Shown here in pieces: positions 50,905-59,453 of a DNA stretch of 64,000 nucleotides; the first letter of the stretch is position 1, and each line of letters starts with the position of its first letter. Made by a program: the position numbers and the translations under genes. Below the pieces are notes generated by a model. That model ran no database searches and was not told the origin of the DNA. It worked only from the letters and a program-made list of their open reading frames with translations. This DNA comes from Chromohalobacter sp. 11-W (GTDB lineage Bacteria; Pseudomonadota; Gammaproteobacteria; Pseudomonadales; Halomonadaceae), in the NCBI RefSeq assembly GCF_029889905.1, contig NZ_JARANZ010000005.1, positions 1 through 64,000 of the forward strand. The letters are read 5' to 3'.

Positions 50905-51354
50905 CTACTCTTTGTTTTTGCTGGTACTGCTACTGCGTGAAGAAGACGATTGGCTATTGCTGCTCGCCGCCTTGGCGGGTTCGGACGCCGCCTTCATGTT
51001 CTCAGAGGCTTGATCGGCAGCCTGCTGCCCCGTTTCGGACATCATCTCTTCCAGATCAGCCTTGAACTTGAGGCTAATATCGGCCATTGCGCGGGCGTCT
51101 TCCAGCATTTGCTTGGACAGCGAGTTCAGCATATCGGCCTGCTGGGTGGTGAAATCGCGTGCGTCCTCGGCGTCCTTGACCTCGGAGGCCGCCCGCATAC
51201 GCTCCACGCCCAGTTGGCTATAGCGCTTCATGGCATCGAGCTGGTATTCGGTCATCCGCTCCATATTGTCCAGCATCAGACCGTTGAACTTGCGCATCGG
51301 CTCGAAAAAGCCGCGCGTCTGTTCGGAAAAGGCACTAAACATTTTGTCCTGCAT
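50905..51354 (-). CDS. phaP: Phasin
   Basis: 149-residue amphipathic, helical granule-coating protein. The first 110 residues match the phasin pattern (FFEPMRKFNGLMLDNMERMT, YSQLGVERMRAASEVKD, FTTQQADMLNSLSKQMLEDA). The C-terminal 35 residues are a low-complexity Ala/Ser/Lys tail, common in phasins. AGGAGGA precedes the ATG. It is placed upstream of phaC, so granule protein and synthase are likely co-expressed. Confidence 0.9.
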   Translation of the reverse strand: MQDKMFSAFSEQTRGFFEPMRKFNGLMLDNMERMTEYQLDAMKRYSQLGVERMRAASEVKDAEDARDFTTQQADMLNSLSKQMLEDARAMADISLKFKADLEEMMSETGQQAADQASENMKAASEPAKAASSNSQSSSSRSSSTSKNKE

Positions 51355-51460
51355 GACGGATTCCTCCTGGAGGATCTAAGGCAAGGCCAGTGCATTTATG
51401 CTGCACTGCACAAATAATAGCCCTACCCCTTTGAGCTTGCAATTGCCATATGTCAAGACC

Positions 51461-51751
51461 CTAGGACTTTTTTCGTTTCGAACTGTGAGTCTCTCCGTCA
51501 CTTTGTGTATCGGCCTGGCGCAGCATATCCATCAACATCTGCTGGTAGTGGCCGAAACTGGCGACGCCCTGCGCCATGCCCTGCTGCAGGAAAGGCTGCA
51601 TGAGACTCCAGGGGTCATAGCCCTCCACCCCGGCTTCCATCTGCTGGCGGATATGGGCCATCAGTTCCTGTTGAAAGACTTCGACATCCGGTAGCCCCAT
51701 CGCCTGACGGAATTCTGCGGGGGTGAGGTCGAACTCGACATGGACTTTCAT
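51461..51751 (-). CDS. DUF6489-like protein linked to PHA genes
   Basis: 96-residue, Gln/Met-rich soluble protein (MKVHVEFDLTPAEFRQAMGLP at the start, charged SSKRKKS at the end). It resembles a small family of unknown function found near phasin genes in halophilic and marine gammaproteobacteria. GGGAG precedes the ATG. It is upstream of the phasin gene on the same strand, with a gap of 106 bases. A role at PHA granules is inferred only from position. Confidence 0.72.
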   Translation of the reverse strand: MKVHVEFDLTPAEFRQAMGLPDVEVFQQELMAHIRQQMEAGVEGYDPWSLMQPFLQQGMAQGVASFGHYQQMLMDMLRQADTQSDGETHSSKRKKS

Positions 51752-51818
51752 GAGACGCTCCCATTGCTAGCTCCTTTCAGTGTAGCGAGCCTTGCCTAAA
51801 ATGAGAGCCGCCCCTACG

Positions 51819-51852
51819 AAAAAGCCCGCCTAGATAATAATAAGGCGGGCTT
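51819..51852 (-). terminator. Rho-independent terminator after aroC
   Basis: Minus-strand 10-base stem AAGCCCGCCT / AGGCGGGCTT with an AT-rich 11-base loop, followed by TTTCG. It lies 58 bases after the aroC stop and upstream of the DUF6489-like gene. Confidence 0.85.
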
Positions 51853-51910
51853 CGTCATGCATGACGCTGATCAGGCAACTTTCGATACAACGACGCTTAA
51901 AAGAAAACGC

Positions 51911-52996
51911 CTACCTCAAGCGGGGCGTGTCGACCTCGACATCGGCGTTCTGGGCGCGCTGGCGCAGGAAGTGATCCATCAGAGTAAGCGCCATCATCGC
52001 CTCGGCAATGGGCGTGGCCCGAATGCCCACGCAAGGGTCATGACGCCCCCGGGTGATGACCTCCACGGCTTCGCCATGGATATCGATCGAACGCCCCGGC
52101 TGGGTGATGCTCGAGGTCGGCTTGAGCGCCAGGTGCGCCACCAGTGTCTGACCGGAGCTGATGCCACCCAGCACGCCACCGGCATGATTGGAGAGGAAAC
52201 CCTCGGGCGTCATCTCATCACGGTGCTCGCTGCCACGGCTTGCCACGGCGGCAAAACCGTCGCCGATCTCCACGCCCTTGACGGCGTTGATGCTCATCAA
52301 ACCGTGGGCCAGTTCGGCATCCAGACGATCGAAGACCGGCTCACCAAGCCCCACCGGCACGCCCTCGGCGACGACGGTGATCCGCGCACCGACACTGTCC
52401 TGGTCGCGGCGCAGCTGATCCATGAAGGCCTCGAGCTCAGGGACCTTGTCCGGATCGGGGCAAAAGAACGGGTTGCTATCGACCGCTTCCCACTGCTTGA
52501 AGTCGATGCCGATGGGGCCCAGCTGACTCATATAGCCGCGCACGCGGATGCCCTGCGACGCCAAGTACTTGCGCGCAATAGCCCCGGCAGCGACGCGCAT
52601 GGCCGTCTCGCGGGCGCTCGAACGCCCACCGCCGCGATAATCACGAATCCCGTACTTGTGATGATAGGTGTAGTCGGCATGCGCGGGACGGAACTGATCC
52701 TTGATCTTCGAATAGTCCTTGGAGCGCTGGTCGGTATTCTCGATCAACAGACCAATCGGCGTGCCGGTGGTCACGCCCTCGAAAACTCCCGAGAGGATGC
52801 GCACCTGATCGGGTTCGCGGCGCTGCGTGGTATGCCGCGAGGTGCCCGGCCGCCGCCGATCCAGATCATGCTGCAAATCCAAGGCATCGAGCTCGAGCCC
52901 CGGTGGGCATCCATCGACGATGGCGCCTAGCGCTTCGCCGTGGCTCTCGCCGAAGGTCGTGACGGTGAACAACTTGCCAAAAGTATTGCCGGACAT
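51911..52996 (-). CDS. aroC: Chorismate synthase
   Basis: Last step of the shikimate pathway, EPSP to chorismate with reduced FMN. The 361-residue protein has all three signatures: GESHG near 16, [20 protein letters not shown] near 120 and [19 protein letters not shown] near 320. GAGGAG precedes the ATG at 52996. It follows prmB by 17 bases, as in E. coli. Its product is the substrate of PabB encoded at 5984. Confidence 0.97.
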   Translation of the reverse strand: MSGNTFGKLFTVTTFGESHGEALGAIVDGCPPGLELDALDLQHDLDRRRPGTSRHTTQRREPDQVRILSGVFEGVTTGTPIGLLIENTDQRSKDYSKIKDQFRPAHADYTYHHKYGIRDYRGGGRSSARETAMRVAAGAIARKYLASQGIRVRGYMSQLGPIGIDFKQWEAVDSNPFFCPDPDKVPELEAFMDQLRRDQDSVGARITVVAEGVPVGLGEPVFDRLDAELAHGLMSINAVKGVEIGDGFAAVASRGSEHRDEMTPEGFLSNHAGGVLGGISSGQTLVAHLALKPTSSITQPGRSIDIHGEAVEVITRGRHDPCVGIRATPIAEAMMALTLMDHFLRQRAQNADVEVDTPRLR

Positions 52997-53013
52997 TCCG
53001 CGCTCCTCAACGA

Positions 53014-53967
53014 TCAGGCGAACGATGCCGCATATTGGTCGAGCTCGGCGGCGGTCAGCGCGAATACGCCCTCGCCGCCCCGCTCGAACTCGAGCCACAA
53101 GAACGGAACTTCGGGAAACGCCGCGTCGAGATGCCGCGCGGAATTGCCCACTTCGACGATCAACACGCCATCGTCGGTCAAATGCTCACGCGCCTCGCGC
53201 AGCATGCGGCGCACGATATCCAGCCCATCGTCGCCCGCTGCCAGGGCCAGGCTCGGCTCATGGCGGAACTCGGCCGGCATGCCCGCCAGGTCACGCGCGT
53301 CTACATAGGGCGGATTGGAAACGATGATGTCATAGCGCTGGCCGGCAACGCCGGCGAACAGATCCGAGGTCACCGCGCGTACGCGCTTACCCACATCGTG
53401 ATGCACGATGTTGGCCTTGGCCACCGCCAACGCTTCGGGACTGATATCGACCAGATCGACCTCGGCCGTGGGCAGGTACAGCGCCGTGGCGATGCCGATA
53501 CAGCCGGAACCGGCGCACAAGTCCAGCACCCGCGTCGGCGACCACTGGGGGAACCAGGCCGCGAAGCCGTCCTCGACCAGCTCCGCGATCGGTGAGCGCG
53601 GGATCAGTACCCGCTCGTCGACCTCGAAGGGATGGCCGGCGAAGAAGGCTTCGCCCAGCAAATAAGGCAGTGGCGTGCGCTGCTCGATGCGCTGGCGCAC
53701 CAGGCTCACGACCCGGCGACGCTCGATCGGCAACAAGCGAGCGTCGAGCACCGCCGGATCGACATCCCAGGGCAGATGCAGTGCGCCCAGCACCAGTGCC
53801 ACTGCCTCGTCCCACGCACTGGCCGTGCCATGCCCGAAATGCAGGCGATGCGCATTGAATTCACTGGTCGCCCAGCGCAGGCAATCACGCAACGACACCA
53901 GCCCTTCGGCCAGTGATGCGTCGTCGAGGGTCAGCGTGGAAACGTCGGTCGGTCGGGAAGCAGGCAC
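53014..53967 (-). CDS. prmB: Ribosomal protein uL3 glutamine methyltransferase
   Basis: SAM-dependent N5-glutamine methylation of ribosomal protein uL3. The 317-residue protein (310 in E. coli) has an N-terminal helical domain with [27 protein letters not shown], the SAM loop [14 protein letters not shown] and catalytic NPPY. The GTG start at 53967 has AGGA 6 bases upstream. The 25 codons of open frame before it are not conserved. It is co-oriented with aroC. Confidence 0.94.
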   Translation of the reverse strand: MPASRPTDVSTLTLDDASLAEGLVSLRDCLRWATSEFNAHRLHFGHGTASAWDEAVALVLGALHLPWDVDPAVLDARLLPIERRRVVSLVRQRIEQRTPLPYLLGEAFFAGHPFEVDERVLIPRSPIAELVEDGFAAWFPQWSPTRVLDLCAGSGCIGIATALYLPTAEVDLVDISPEALAVAKANIVHHDVGKRVRAVTSDLFAGVAGQRYDIIVSNPPYVDARDLAGMPAEFRHEPSLALAAGDDGLDIVRRMLREAREHLTDDGVLIVEVGNSARHLDAAFPEVPFLWLEFERGGEGVFALTAAELDQYAASFA

Positions 53968-54095
53968 GAAGCATCCTGTTAAGCGGTTCCATGGAATCGG
54001 CGATTGTACCCGGAGCGCGCGCCGGTTCACAGCCGTGGGCAAGTCGCTATACTGGGTGACCTTTCAACCGACCGTGCCGCCTGGGGAGTTTCGTC

Positions 54096-54686
54096 ATGAG
54101 CCGACGCCGTGACCAGCCCGACGACGCCGATATCAACGTGTTTCGTCAAGCGCTGGAAGACGCCGGTGTGCATCGCCTGCATACCAACCGCGCCGATACC
54201 GGACGCCCGCGTCGCCGCGACGACGAGGCCGTGGCGGAGCGCCGTGCCGCCGCCACCAGCGCCGACACCCAAGCCCCCACCAGCCGCACCAGTGATGGGC
54301 GCGTCGAGCCGGTGCGCCCCAGCGAGGCGCTGGAATTCGCGGTCCCTGACCTCCCCTACCGAACGCGGACACAGCTCAAGCGCGGCAATATCGAATGGGA
54401 AGCCGGCCTGGATCTTCACGGCTACACCGTCAGCGAAGCACGTGAGCAACTCGAAACCTTCCTTCAAGACGCCCACGGGCAACGCTGGCGTTGCGTGCTG
54501 GTGATACACGGCAAGGCTCGCGCATCGCTACTGGGCAAGGACGACGATTACCCCGTCATCAAGAGCCACGTCAATGCTTGGCTACGCGAATGGCCCGCAG
54601 TGCTCGCCTTCTGCTCGGCACGCGATGCGGATGGTGGTACCGGAGCGGTCTATATCCTGCTCCGTCGGCGCGGCGATGCCGTCTAA
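54096..54686 (+). CDS. Smr-domain protein (SmrA/SmrB-like)
   Basis: 196 residues: a disordered, basic and Ala/Thr-rich N-terminal half, then an Smr domain with DLHGYTVSEAREQLETFL, VIHGKA and GGTGAVYILLRR. SmrB proteins are endonucleases that cut mRNA at collided ribosomes, and the DLHG and HGK motifs needed for that are present. GGGAG precedes the ATG. It diverges from prmB with 128 bases between. A tandem repeat follows it. Confidence 0.88.
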   Translation: MSRRRDQPDDADINVFRQALEDAGVHRLHTNRADTGRPRRRDDEAVAERRAAATSADTQAPTSRTSDGRVEPVRPSEALEFAVPDLPYRTRTQLKRGNIEWEAGLDLHGYTVSEAREQLETFLQDAHGQRWRCVLVIHGKARASLLGKDDDYPVIKSHVNAWLREWPAVLAFCSARDADGGTGAVYILLRRRGDAV

Positions 54687-54708
54687 TCAACCGCTATCGG
54701 CCACGAGC

Positions 54709-54832
54709 ATCCAGGTGCCAACTACTATCCAGGTTCCAACTTATATCCAGGTTCCAACTTATATCCAGGTTCCAACTTATATCCAAGTTCCAACTTATAT
54801 CTAAGTTTTAACGTATCCAAGTTTCAACTCGG
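54709..54832. repeat. 18-base minisatellite, about seven units
   Basis: Units of ATCCAGGTTCCAACTTAT repeat at 54709, 54727, 54745, 54763 and 54781. Two degraded copies follow at 54799 (16 bases) and 54815. The three central copies are identical. The block fills the gap between smrA-like and patatin genes, and the last copy overlaps the patatin stop codon. The lengths being multiples of three gives open frames that are not genes. Confidence 0.92.
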
Positions 54833-55864
54833 CTTGCGCCTGGCGGGTGTCATCAGCGGATGATGCTTGGCTTCAGTCACGTCCCCTCCGGTCACGGTCA
54901 TGTCGCGATCCCCCTCGTAACGATCGATGGCCTGCGCGGCCAGATGATGCCCCAATTGAATCAGCGCTTCGGCCCGGTGAAACTCATAGGCACCGCACAC
55001 GCTCTTGGGTACCTCGATCAAGATATCGGGGGGATACCCGGCCACTTTGTATTTGGCCAATGCCGCCTGGGTGATATCGAACGACGCCAGCATCATATCG
55101 AGCTTGCCCCAGGCACGTTCGGTCGCCGCTTGTTCGGAGGACTCGCTGTCCTCACCGTCTTCCTGGCCGTTGCCGAACATGTGCTGCACACGCTCGCGCA
55201 CACCGCCTAGCCAGCCGCCGAATCCTTGCCCGCGCGATTCGCGTTCACGCTCGCGTGCCACTTCCTGGGCCGCTTCCTCGGGCGGCAGCATTTCCTCGAG
55301 CGTCACCTGCCGGGAGGTCTGCGCGGTGGAGTTGACCGCCACCACCAGATCGGCGTGAACCGCCACGGTGGGGATGATCGGCAGCGGGTTGAGCAAACCA
55401 CCATCGACGAGAACATGCCCGTCCAGATGCACCGGTGTGATGATGCCAGGCACTGCGATGGAGGCACGGATCGCGCGCAAGAGCGGACCACTCTGGAACC
55501 AGATTTCCTTCTGCCGATTGAGGTCGGTGGCCACGGTCGTCAACGGAATGCTCAAGTCCTCGATGCGGATATCCCCGATCAGGCTCTCGAGCTTGTTCAT
55601 CACCTTGCTGGCGCGCATCGCACCCATCGGGCTCCAGGTGACGTCGACCAGCTTGAGCACATCGAAATAATCTAGCTGGCAGACCCAGTCACGGTAGGCA
55701 TCGAGCTGGCCGGCCGCATAGATACCGCCCACCAGGGCCCCCATCGAGCAGCCCGAAATGGCGGCGATCTCATAGCCACGAGCGACCAATTCCTCGATCA
55801 CGCCGATATGCGTGTAACCTCTCGCGCCACCGCTGCCCAGTACCAACGCCACTCGCTTGCCCAT
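54824..55864 (-). CDS. Patatin-like phospholipase (RssA/NTE-like)
   Basis: 346-residue serine acyl hydrolase. The oxyanion loop GSGGARG is near 8-14, nucleophile Ser in GCSMG near 38, and catalytic Asp in VDGGLLNPLP near 155. An acidic, low-complexity insertion (GNGQEDGEDSESSEQ) lies near 235-250. The ATG at 55864 is preferred: AAGGAG lies 9 bases upstream and is inside the six codons of the alternative GTG start. It follows another hydrolase gene by 14 bases, probably co-transcribed. Confidence 0.9.
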   Translation of the reverse strand: MGKRVALVLGSGGARGYTHIGVIEELVARGYEIAAISGCSMGALVGGIYAAGQLDAYRDWVCQLDYFDVLKLVDVTWSPMGAMRASKVMNKLESLIGDIRIEDLSIPLTTVATDLNRQKEIWFQSGPLLRAIRASIAVPGIITPVHLDGHVLVDGGLLNPLPIIPTVAVHADLVVAVNSTAQTSRQVTLEEMLPPEEAAQEVARERERESRGQGFGGWLGGVRERVQHMFGNGQEDGEDSESSEQAATERAWGKLDMMLASFDITQAALAKYKVAGYPPDILIEVPKSVCGAYEFHRAEALIQLGHHLAAQAIDRYEGDRDMTVTGGDVTEAKHHPLMTPARRKPS

Positions 55865-55878
55865 GTCAGCGTTCTCCT

Positions 55879-56760
55879 TCACGCATGACGTCTCGTCGGC
55901 TCATCCGAGTCGGCGATGATCGCCTCGGCCACAGCGTCGACGGCGGGCGCTTCGAGATGCAGATGATGTCCTCCAGGCAGCATCACGCGCGTTAACCGAG
56001 CGATGGCGTCACGGGCTCGCTGGGCGTAGGCACGCTCGGCGAGAATGCCCTGCTCACCCTCGATCAACAGCACCGGAGCTTCGATAGTGCGCAGTAGCGA
56101 CAGCATCTGCTCGGTGGTAAAGCGCACTAACGAGGGACGCAGCAAGCGACCGTCAGAGCGCAAGCGCACGTGGCCATCGTCTTCCACATCCAGATTACGG
56201 CGTACCAGGGGGGTAGCCGTATCGGTATCGATGGGTGTCACGCCACCCGCCACGCGCGCTGCAATAGCGGTGGCCTCGTCGGGATAGCGCGGTACCGTGG
56301 AACGCGAGCGACGACGCTGGATCAAGCCCATGCGCAGTTGCTTGGCGGTGTCGTCGACCTCGGTGGTCAAGGTGCCCAAGCCGTCTATCAGCACCAACCG
56401 AGCGACACGCTCCGGCATCGCAGCCGCCACCAGACACGAGACAGCCGCACCCATCGAATGCGCGAGTAGCGGCGCGCGATCGAGTCCCAATGCATCGAGT
56501 GCGTCCAACACGTCCAGCGTATATTCCCAGATCGGATAGTCGCCGCCTTCGGCGCGCGGCTGCGAGCGCCCATGGCCGGGGAAGTCGATCGCGACGATGC
56601 GAATTCCCAGACGCTCGACCAGCAACGGTGCCAAGCGCGAAAAGCTCTCGGCGTTATCCAGCCAGCCATGCAGCGCCAACCACACGGGCGCGTCGGCATC
56701 GCCCCAAGCCAGGGCCGCGAGTCGCCCATGGGCCAGATTCAGAGATTCGGGTTCGCGCAT
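55879..56760 (-). CDS. Alpha/beta hydrolase
   Basis: 293-residue serine hydrolase of the SERHL/epoxide hydrolase-like group. It has ALHGWLDNAESF, FPGHGRS, the nucleophile in AHSMGAAV and His in PGGHHLHLE. The ATG at 56760 has GGGAG 5 bases upstream, so an earlier in-frame GTG is rejected. It lies directly upstream of the patatin gene. The substrate is unknown. Confidence 0.88.
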   Translation of the reverse strand: MREPESLNLAHGRLAALAWGDADAPVWLALHGWLDNAESFSRLAPLLVERLGIRIVAIDFPGHGRSQPRAEGGDYPIWEYTLDVLDALDALGLDRAPLLAHSMGAAVSCLVAAAMPERVARLVLIDGLGTLTTEVDDTAKQLRMGLIQRRRSRSTVPRYPDEATAIAARVAGGVTPIDTDTATPLVRRNLDVEDDGHVRLRSDGRLLRPSLVRFTTEQMLSLLRTIEAPVLLIEGEQGILAERAYAQRARDAIARLTRVMLPGGHHLHLEAPAVDAVAEAIIADSDEPTRRHA

Positions 56761-56918
56761 GAAGACTCCCACAGTTGATCGATCGAGGGCCCGCTCGCCA
56801 CGCCGCCGCCCTCATGGATCATGGGTCGGTTTGAAGCGCGGCACTGGGCCTAGCAGGCTAACGGGTTTACCATAAACCTTTTCGTTTCCCAAGCCGACCA
56901 AGGAACAAGGAATCCTGC

Positions 56919-57029
56919 GTGCCAAGATCTCGACCGCCCCGCCCCACTCGTCTGCGCAACACCCTATTCTGGCTCGTCGTGGCCGCCGCCATCATCGTGG
57001 GCTTCGTCCTCGCCAGACAAGGAAACTGA
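56919..57029 (+). CDS. 36-residue single-span membrane peptide upstream of AEC gene
   Basis: A GTG-initiated frame with AAGGA 8 bases upstream. The peptide begins with an Arg/Pro-rich segment (MPRSRPPRPTRLRN), continues with a hydrophobic helix (TLFWLVVAAAIIVGFVLA) and ends RQGN. The positive-inside layout predicts a cytosolic N-terminus. The stop is 6 bases before the AEC transporter ATG, and the transporter's AGGAAA ribosome site lies within its last codons, so the two look coupled. No family is recognised. It could be a transporter accessory peptide or a leader. Confidence 0.55.
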   Translation: MPRSRPPRPTRLRNTLFWLVVAAAIIVGFVLARQGN

Positions 57030-57035
57030 TCGCGC

Positions 57036-57983
57036 ATGGACCTGCTGGCCGTTTTCTCGCATACGCTGCAAGTCACGCTGCCCGTCTTCGCCATGGTGTT
57101 TCTGGGGATCGTCTTCAAACGCATCGGCTGGATCGATGCGCATTTCATTTCCATGGCCTCGGCATTGGTGTTTCGCGCCACCATGCCGACACTGATTTTC
57201 CTGAGTATCGTTCGCGCCGATCTGGACGTCGCCCTGCAGCCGGGACTGATCGTCTATTTCCTGGGCTTTTCGGTACTGAGCTTCTTCCTCGCCTGGGGCT
57301 GGGCCATCTGGCGCTGCCCCCATGCCGAGCGCGGCGTCTTCACGCAAGGGGCTTTTCGCGGCAATTGCGGGATCGTCGGCTTGGCGCTTGCCGCCAACCA
57401 ATACGGTGACTACGGACTCTCTCTAGGCAGCATCCTGGTCGGCGGTATCATCATCGTTTACAACGTGCTGGCGGCGATCATCCTTGCCTATTACAGCGCT
57501 GGTGCGCGTTCGGGCATCGGTGCGATTCTCAAGCATATTGCCAAGAATCCGCTCATCTTGGGTGTCTTGTTGGCGATTCCCTTTGCGTATTTCCATATCG
57601 ACTTGCCCGCATGGCTGCTCACCTCGGGCGACTATTTCGGCGCCATGTCGCTACCGCTGGCCCTGGTCTGCATTGGTGGTACGCTATCGTTCACGTCCGT
57701 TAAGCAGAGTAGCAGCCTGGCACTGGATGCCAGCCTCTGGAAGGTCGTATGGCTTCCCCTTCTCGGCGTGCTGGGTGCCTTCGCACTAGGTTATCGTGGG
57801 CGCGAGTTGGGCATTCTCTTTCTCTTCTTCGGTAGCCCCGGCGCTGCGGCGAGTTTCGTCATGGCCAAGGCCGTGCATGCCAACGCCAAACTCGCCGCCA
57901 ATATCATCGTCATCACCACCGTCGCCTCGCTGTTCACCCTCAGCGCGGGGGTATTCATACTGAAACTAGTGGGCTGGATCTAG
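57036..57983 (+). CDS. AEC-family transporter
   Basis: 315-residue inner-membrane carrier of the auxin efflux carrier family (malonate, malate or amino acid derivatives in bacteria). About ten hydrophobic segments are visible. Family marks are the N-terminal LPVFAMVFLGIVFKRIGWID, the crossover RGNCGIVGLALAANQYGD and the C-terminal FLFFGSPGAAASFVMAKAV. It starts 6 bases after the small membrane peptide. The substrate is unknown. Confidence 0.9.
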   Translation: MDLLAVFSHTLQVTLPVFAMVFLGIVFKRIGWIDAHFISMASALVFRATMPTLIFLSIVRADLDVALQPGLIVYFLGFSVLSFFLAWGWAIWRCPHAERGVFTQGAFRGNCGIVGLALAANQYGDYGLSLGSILVGGIIIVYNVLAAIILAYYSAGARSGIGAILKHIAKNPLILGVLLAIPFAYFHIDLPAWLLTSGDYFGAMSLPLALVCIGGTLSFTSVKQSSSLALDASLWKVVWLPLLGVLGAFALGYRGRELGILFLFFGSPGAAASFVMAKAVHANAKLAANIIVITTVASLFTLSAGVFILKLVGWI

Positions 57984-58013
57984 GGCTCGACACGACAAGG
58001 AGTCAGCCGCCGC

Positions 58014-58541
58014 ATGCTTGACAGTTATAGCGCACTCGCCGGGCAATTCTTTGGCGTGATCTCTTTGATACTCTGCTTGCTGGCCTTCGCCAGCAAGCGG
58101 GATGAGCGGCTGATGGGCCTATTGCTCTCCGCGAACGTGGCTTTCGCGCTTCAGTTCGTCCTCTTCGAGAGCTGGACGGCGGCGGCGCTGACGGTGCTGG
58201 TGATCGTTCGCATTGCGCTGGCGCGTCGTTACCCAGGTAGTAAGGGCGTCATGGCTGGCGTGCTGGTCGCCAGCGGTGTGGCAGCGCTGTTGACCTGGCA
58301 AGGTTGGGCGGATTTCCCAGCCATCGTGGCGATGACGGTGGGCACGGTGGGTATGTTTCTATTTCACGGCATATCCATGCGCATCTGCTTGGGGCTCGCA
58401 GCATTGTCCTGGTTTCTTAGCCATGCCTTGGTGGGCTCAGTGGGCGGCATGCTCGCCGAGGCGCTGGTATTCGTTACCAACGCCATCACCATCTATCGAC
58501 TGGAGCGTGCCAGACGTCGCTACCCACAAGCGTTCGAATGA
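58014..58541 (+). CDS. YgjV-family inner-membrane protein
   Basis: 175-residue protein with about six short hydrophobic segments. The pattern GVISLILCLLAFASKRDERLMGLLLSAN at the start and AEALVFVTNAITIYRLERAR at the end match the YgjV family, whose function is unknown. AAGGAG lies 10 bases before the ATG. It follows the AEC gene by 30 bases on the same strand and may share its mRNA. It is convergent with the GntR gene. Confidence 0.82.
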   Translation: MLDSYSALAGQFFGVISLILCLLAFASKRDERLMGLLLSANVAFALQFVLFESWTAAALTVLVIVRIALARRYPGSKGVMAGVLVASGVAALLTWQGWADFPAIVAMTVGTVGMFLFHGISMRICLGLAALSWFLSHALVGSVGGMLAEALVFVTNAITIYRLERARRRYPQAFE

Positions 58542-58613
58542 ACATGTCGACCCGGGCCTCATCCGAGACTCCCAGGTCATCGAACAAGGGTCGCCATGTG
58601 CCCACGTACGGTG

Positions 58614-59336
58614 TCACGCCCGATAAGAAGCATAGGTATTACTCGCACGGCTCAGATGGTGACGCATCGCGTCGCGGGCCGCGTCCGAGTCGCCGGCGAG
58701 AATCGCCTCGAGAATATCGGCATGCTCCTCGGCGACACGCTCCAGGTAACGATGCGTCGCCGCCGTGTCGAGTTCGACGGACAGCAGCTTGGCGCGCGGA
58801 ATAGCGCCCAGGTTCAACTGCTCGTACACCGTGGTGAATGCCGGATTATGCGTGGCCTGGGCCACCGCGAAATGGAAGGCGAAGTCTTCTTCCCGCGCCT
58901 GTGACTGATGCTGGAACGCCTCGATGAAGCGCCCATGCGCCTGACGCAGCCGCTCGATATCCGCATCGTCGCGCCGTACTGCGGCCAGGGCGGCGGCTTC
59001 CGGTTCCAAGGTCAAACGCAACTCGAGAATGCCCAGAATATCCTCGACCGTGGTCAGGCTGATGCGCTTGGCGGGATACGCTTCTTCCGGTGCCGCGCGC
59101 AGCACCCGCGTGCCGATCCCGCGACGCGTCTCGACCAAACCCAACGACTTGAGATGGGTAATCGCCTCCCGAACGACCGTGCGACTAACGCCAAACATCT
59201 CGCACAAGCCATTCTCTGGGGGCAGCTTATCCCCCACGGCGATATTGCCCTTCGAAATGATCTCCTCGAGCTGCTGAGAAACCTGCTGGGAAAGGCTTCC
59301 CTGCTGGGAGACACGTTTAACGTCAAGTGAGTTCAT
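58614..59336 (-). CDS. GntR/FadR-family regulator of the uronate operon
   Basis: 240-residue FadR-subfamily regulator: winged helix (about 12-80, GDKLPPENGLCEMFGVSRTVVREAITHL) and an all-helical FCD domain with metal ligands in FAFHFAVAQATHNP, EEHADILEAI and RHHLSRA. It is the last gene of the TRAP-gci-gli-udh-dehydrogenase series, and related regulators control uronate genes. The effector is probably a uronate or aldarate. The 117-base gap upstream may carry its own promoter. No clear palindrome was found there. Confidence 0.87.
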   Translation of the reverse strand: MNSLDVKRVSQQGSLSQQVSQQLEEIISKGNIAVGDKLPPENGLCEMFGVSRTVVREAITHLKSLGLVETRRGIGTRVLRAAPEEAYPAKRISLTTVEDILGILELRLTLEPEAAALAAVRRDDADIERLRQAHGRFIEAFQHQSQAREEDFAFHFAVAQATHNPAFTTVYEQLNLGAIPRAKLLSVELDTAATHRYLERVAEEHADILEAILAGDSDAARDAMRHHLSRASNTYASYRA

Positions 59337-59453
59337 AGTGCATATTTCGCATAATGGTTGTTTACTCTTTATTCATTCGGCTTACCCACACCAAGCGCTT
59401 GCGGTCGATTCCCACCCCCGGAATCAAATACTGCATCGCTATGGCATCACTGC

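Noticed and set aside
54574-54804. Protein with repeated IQVPTY units between smrA-like and patatin genes
   Set aside because: It is only the 18-base minisatellite read in one frame, and starts inside the smrA-like gene in another frame.
54709-54832. CRISPR array
   Set aside because: Repeats are directly adjacent with no spacers, and no cas genes are present.
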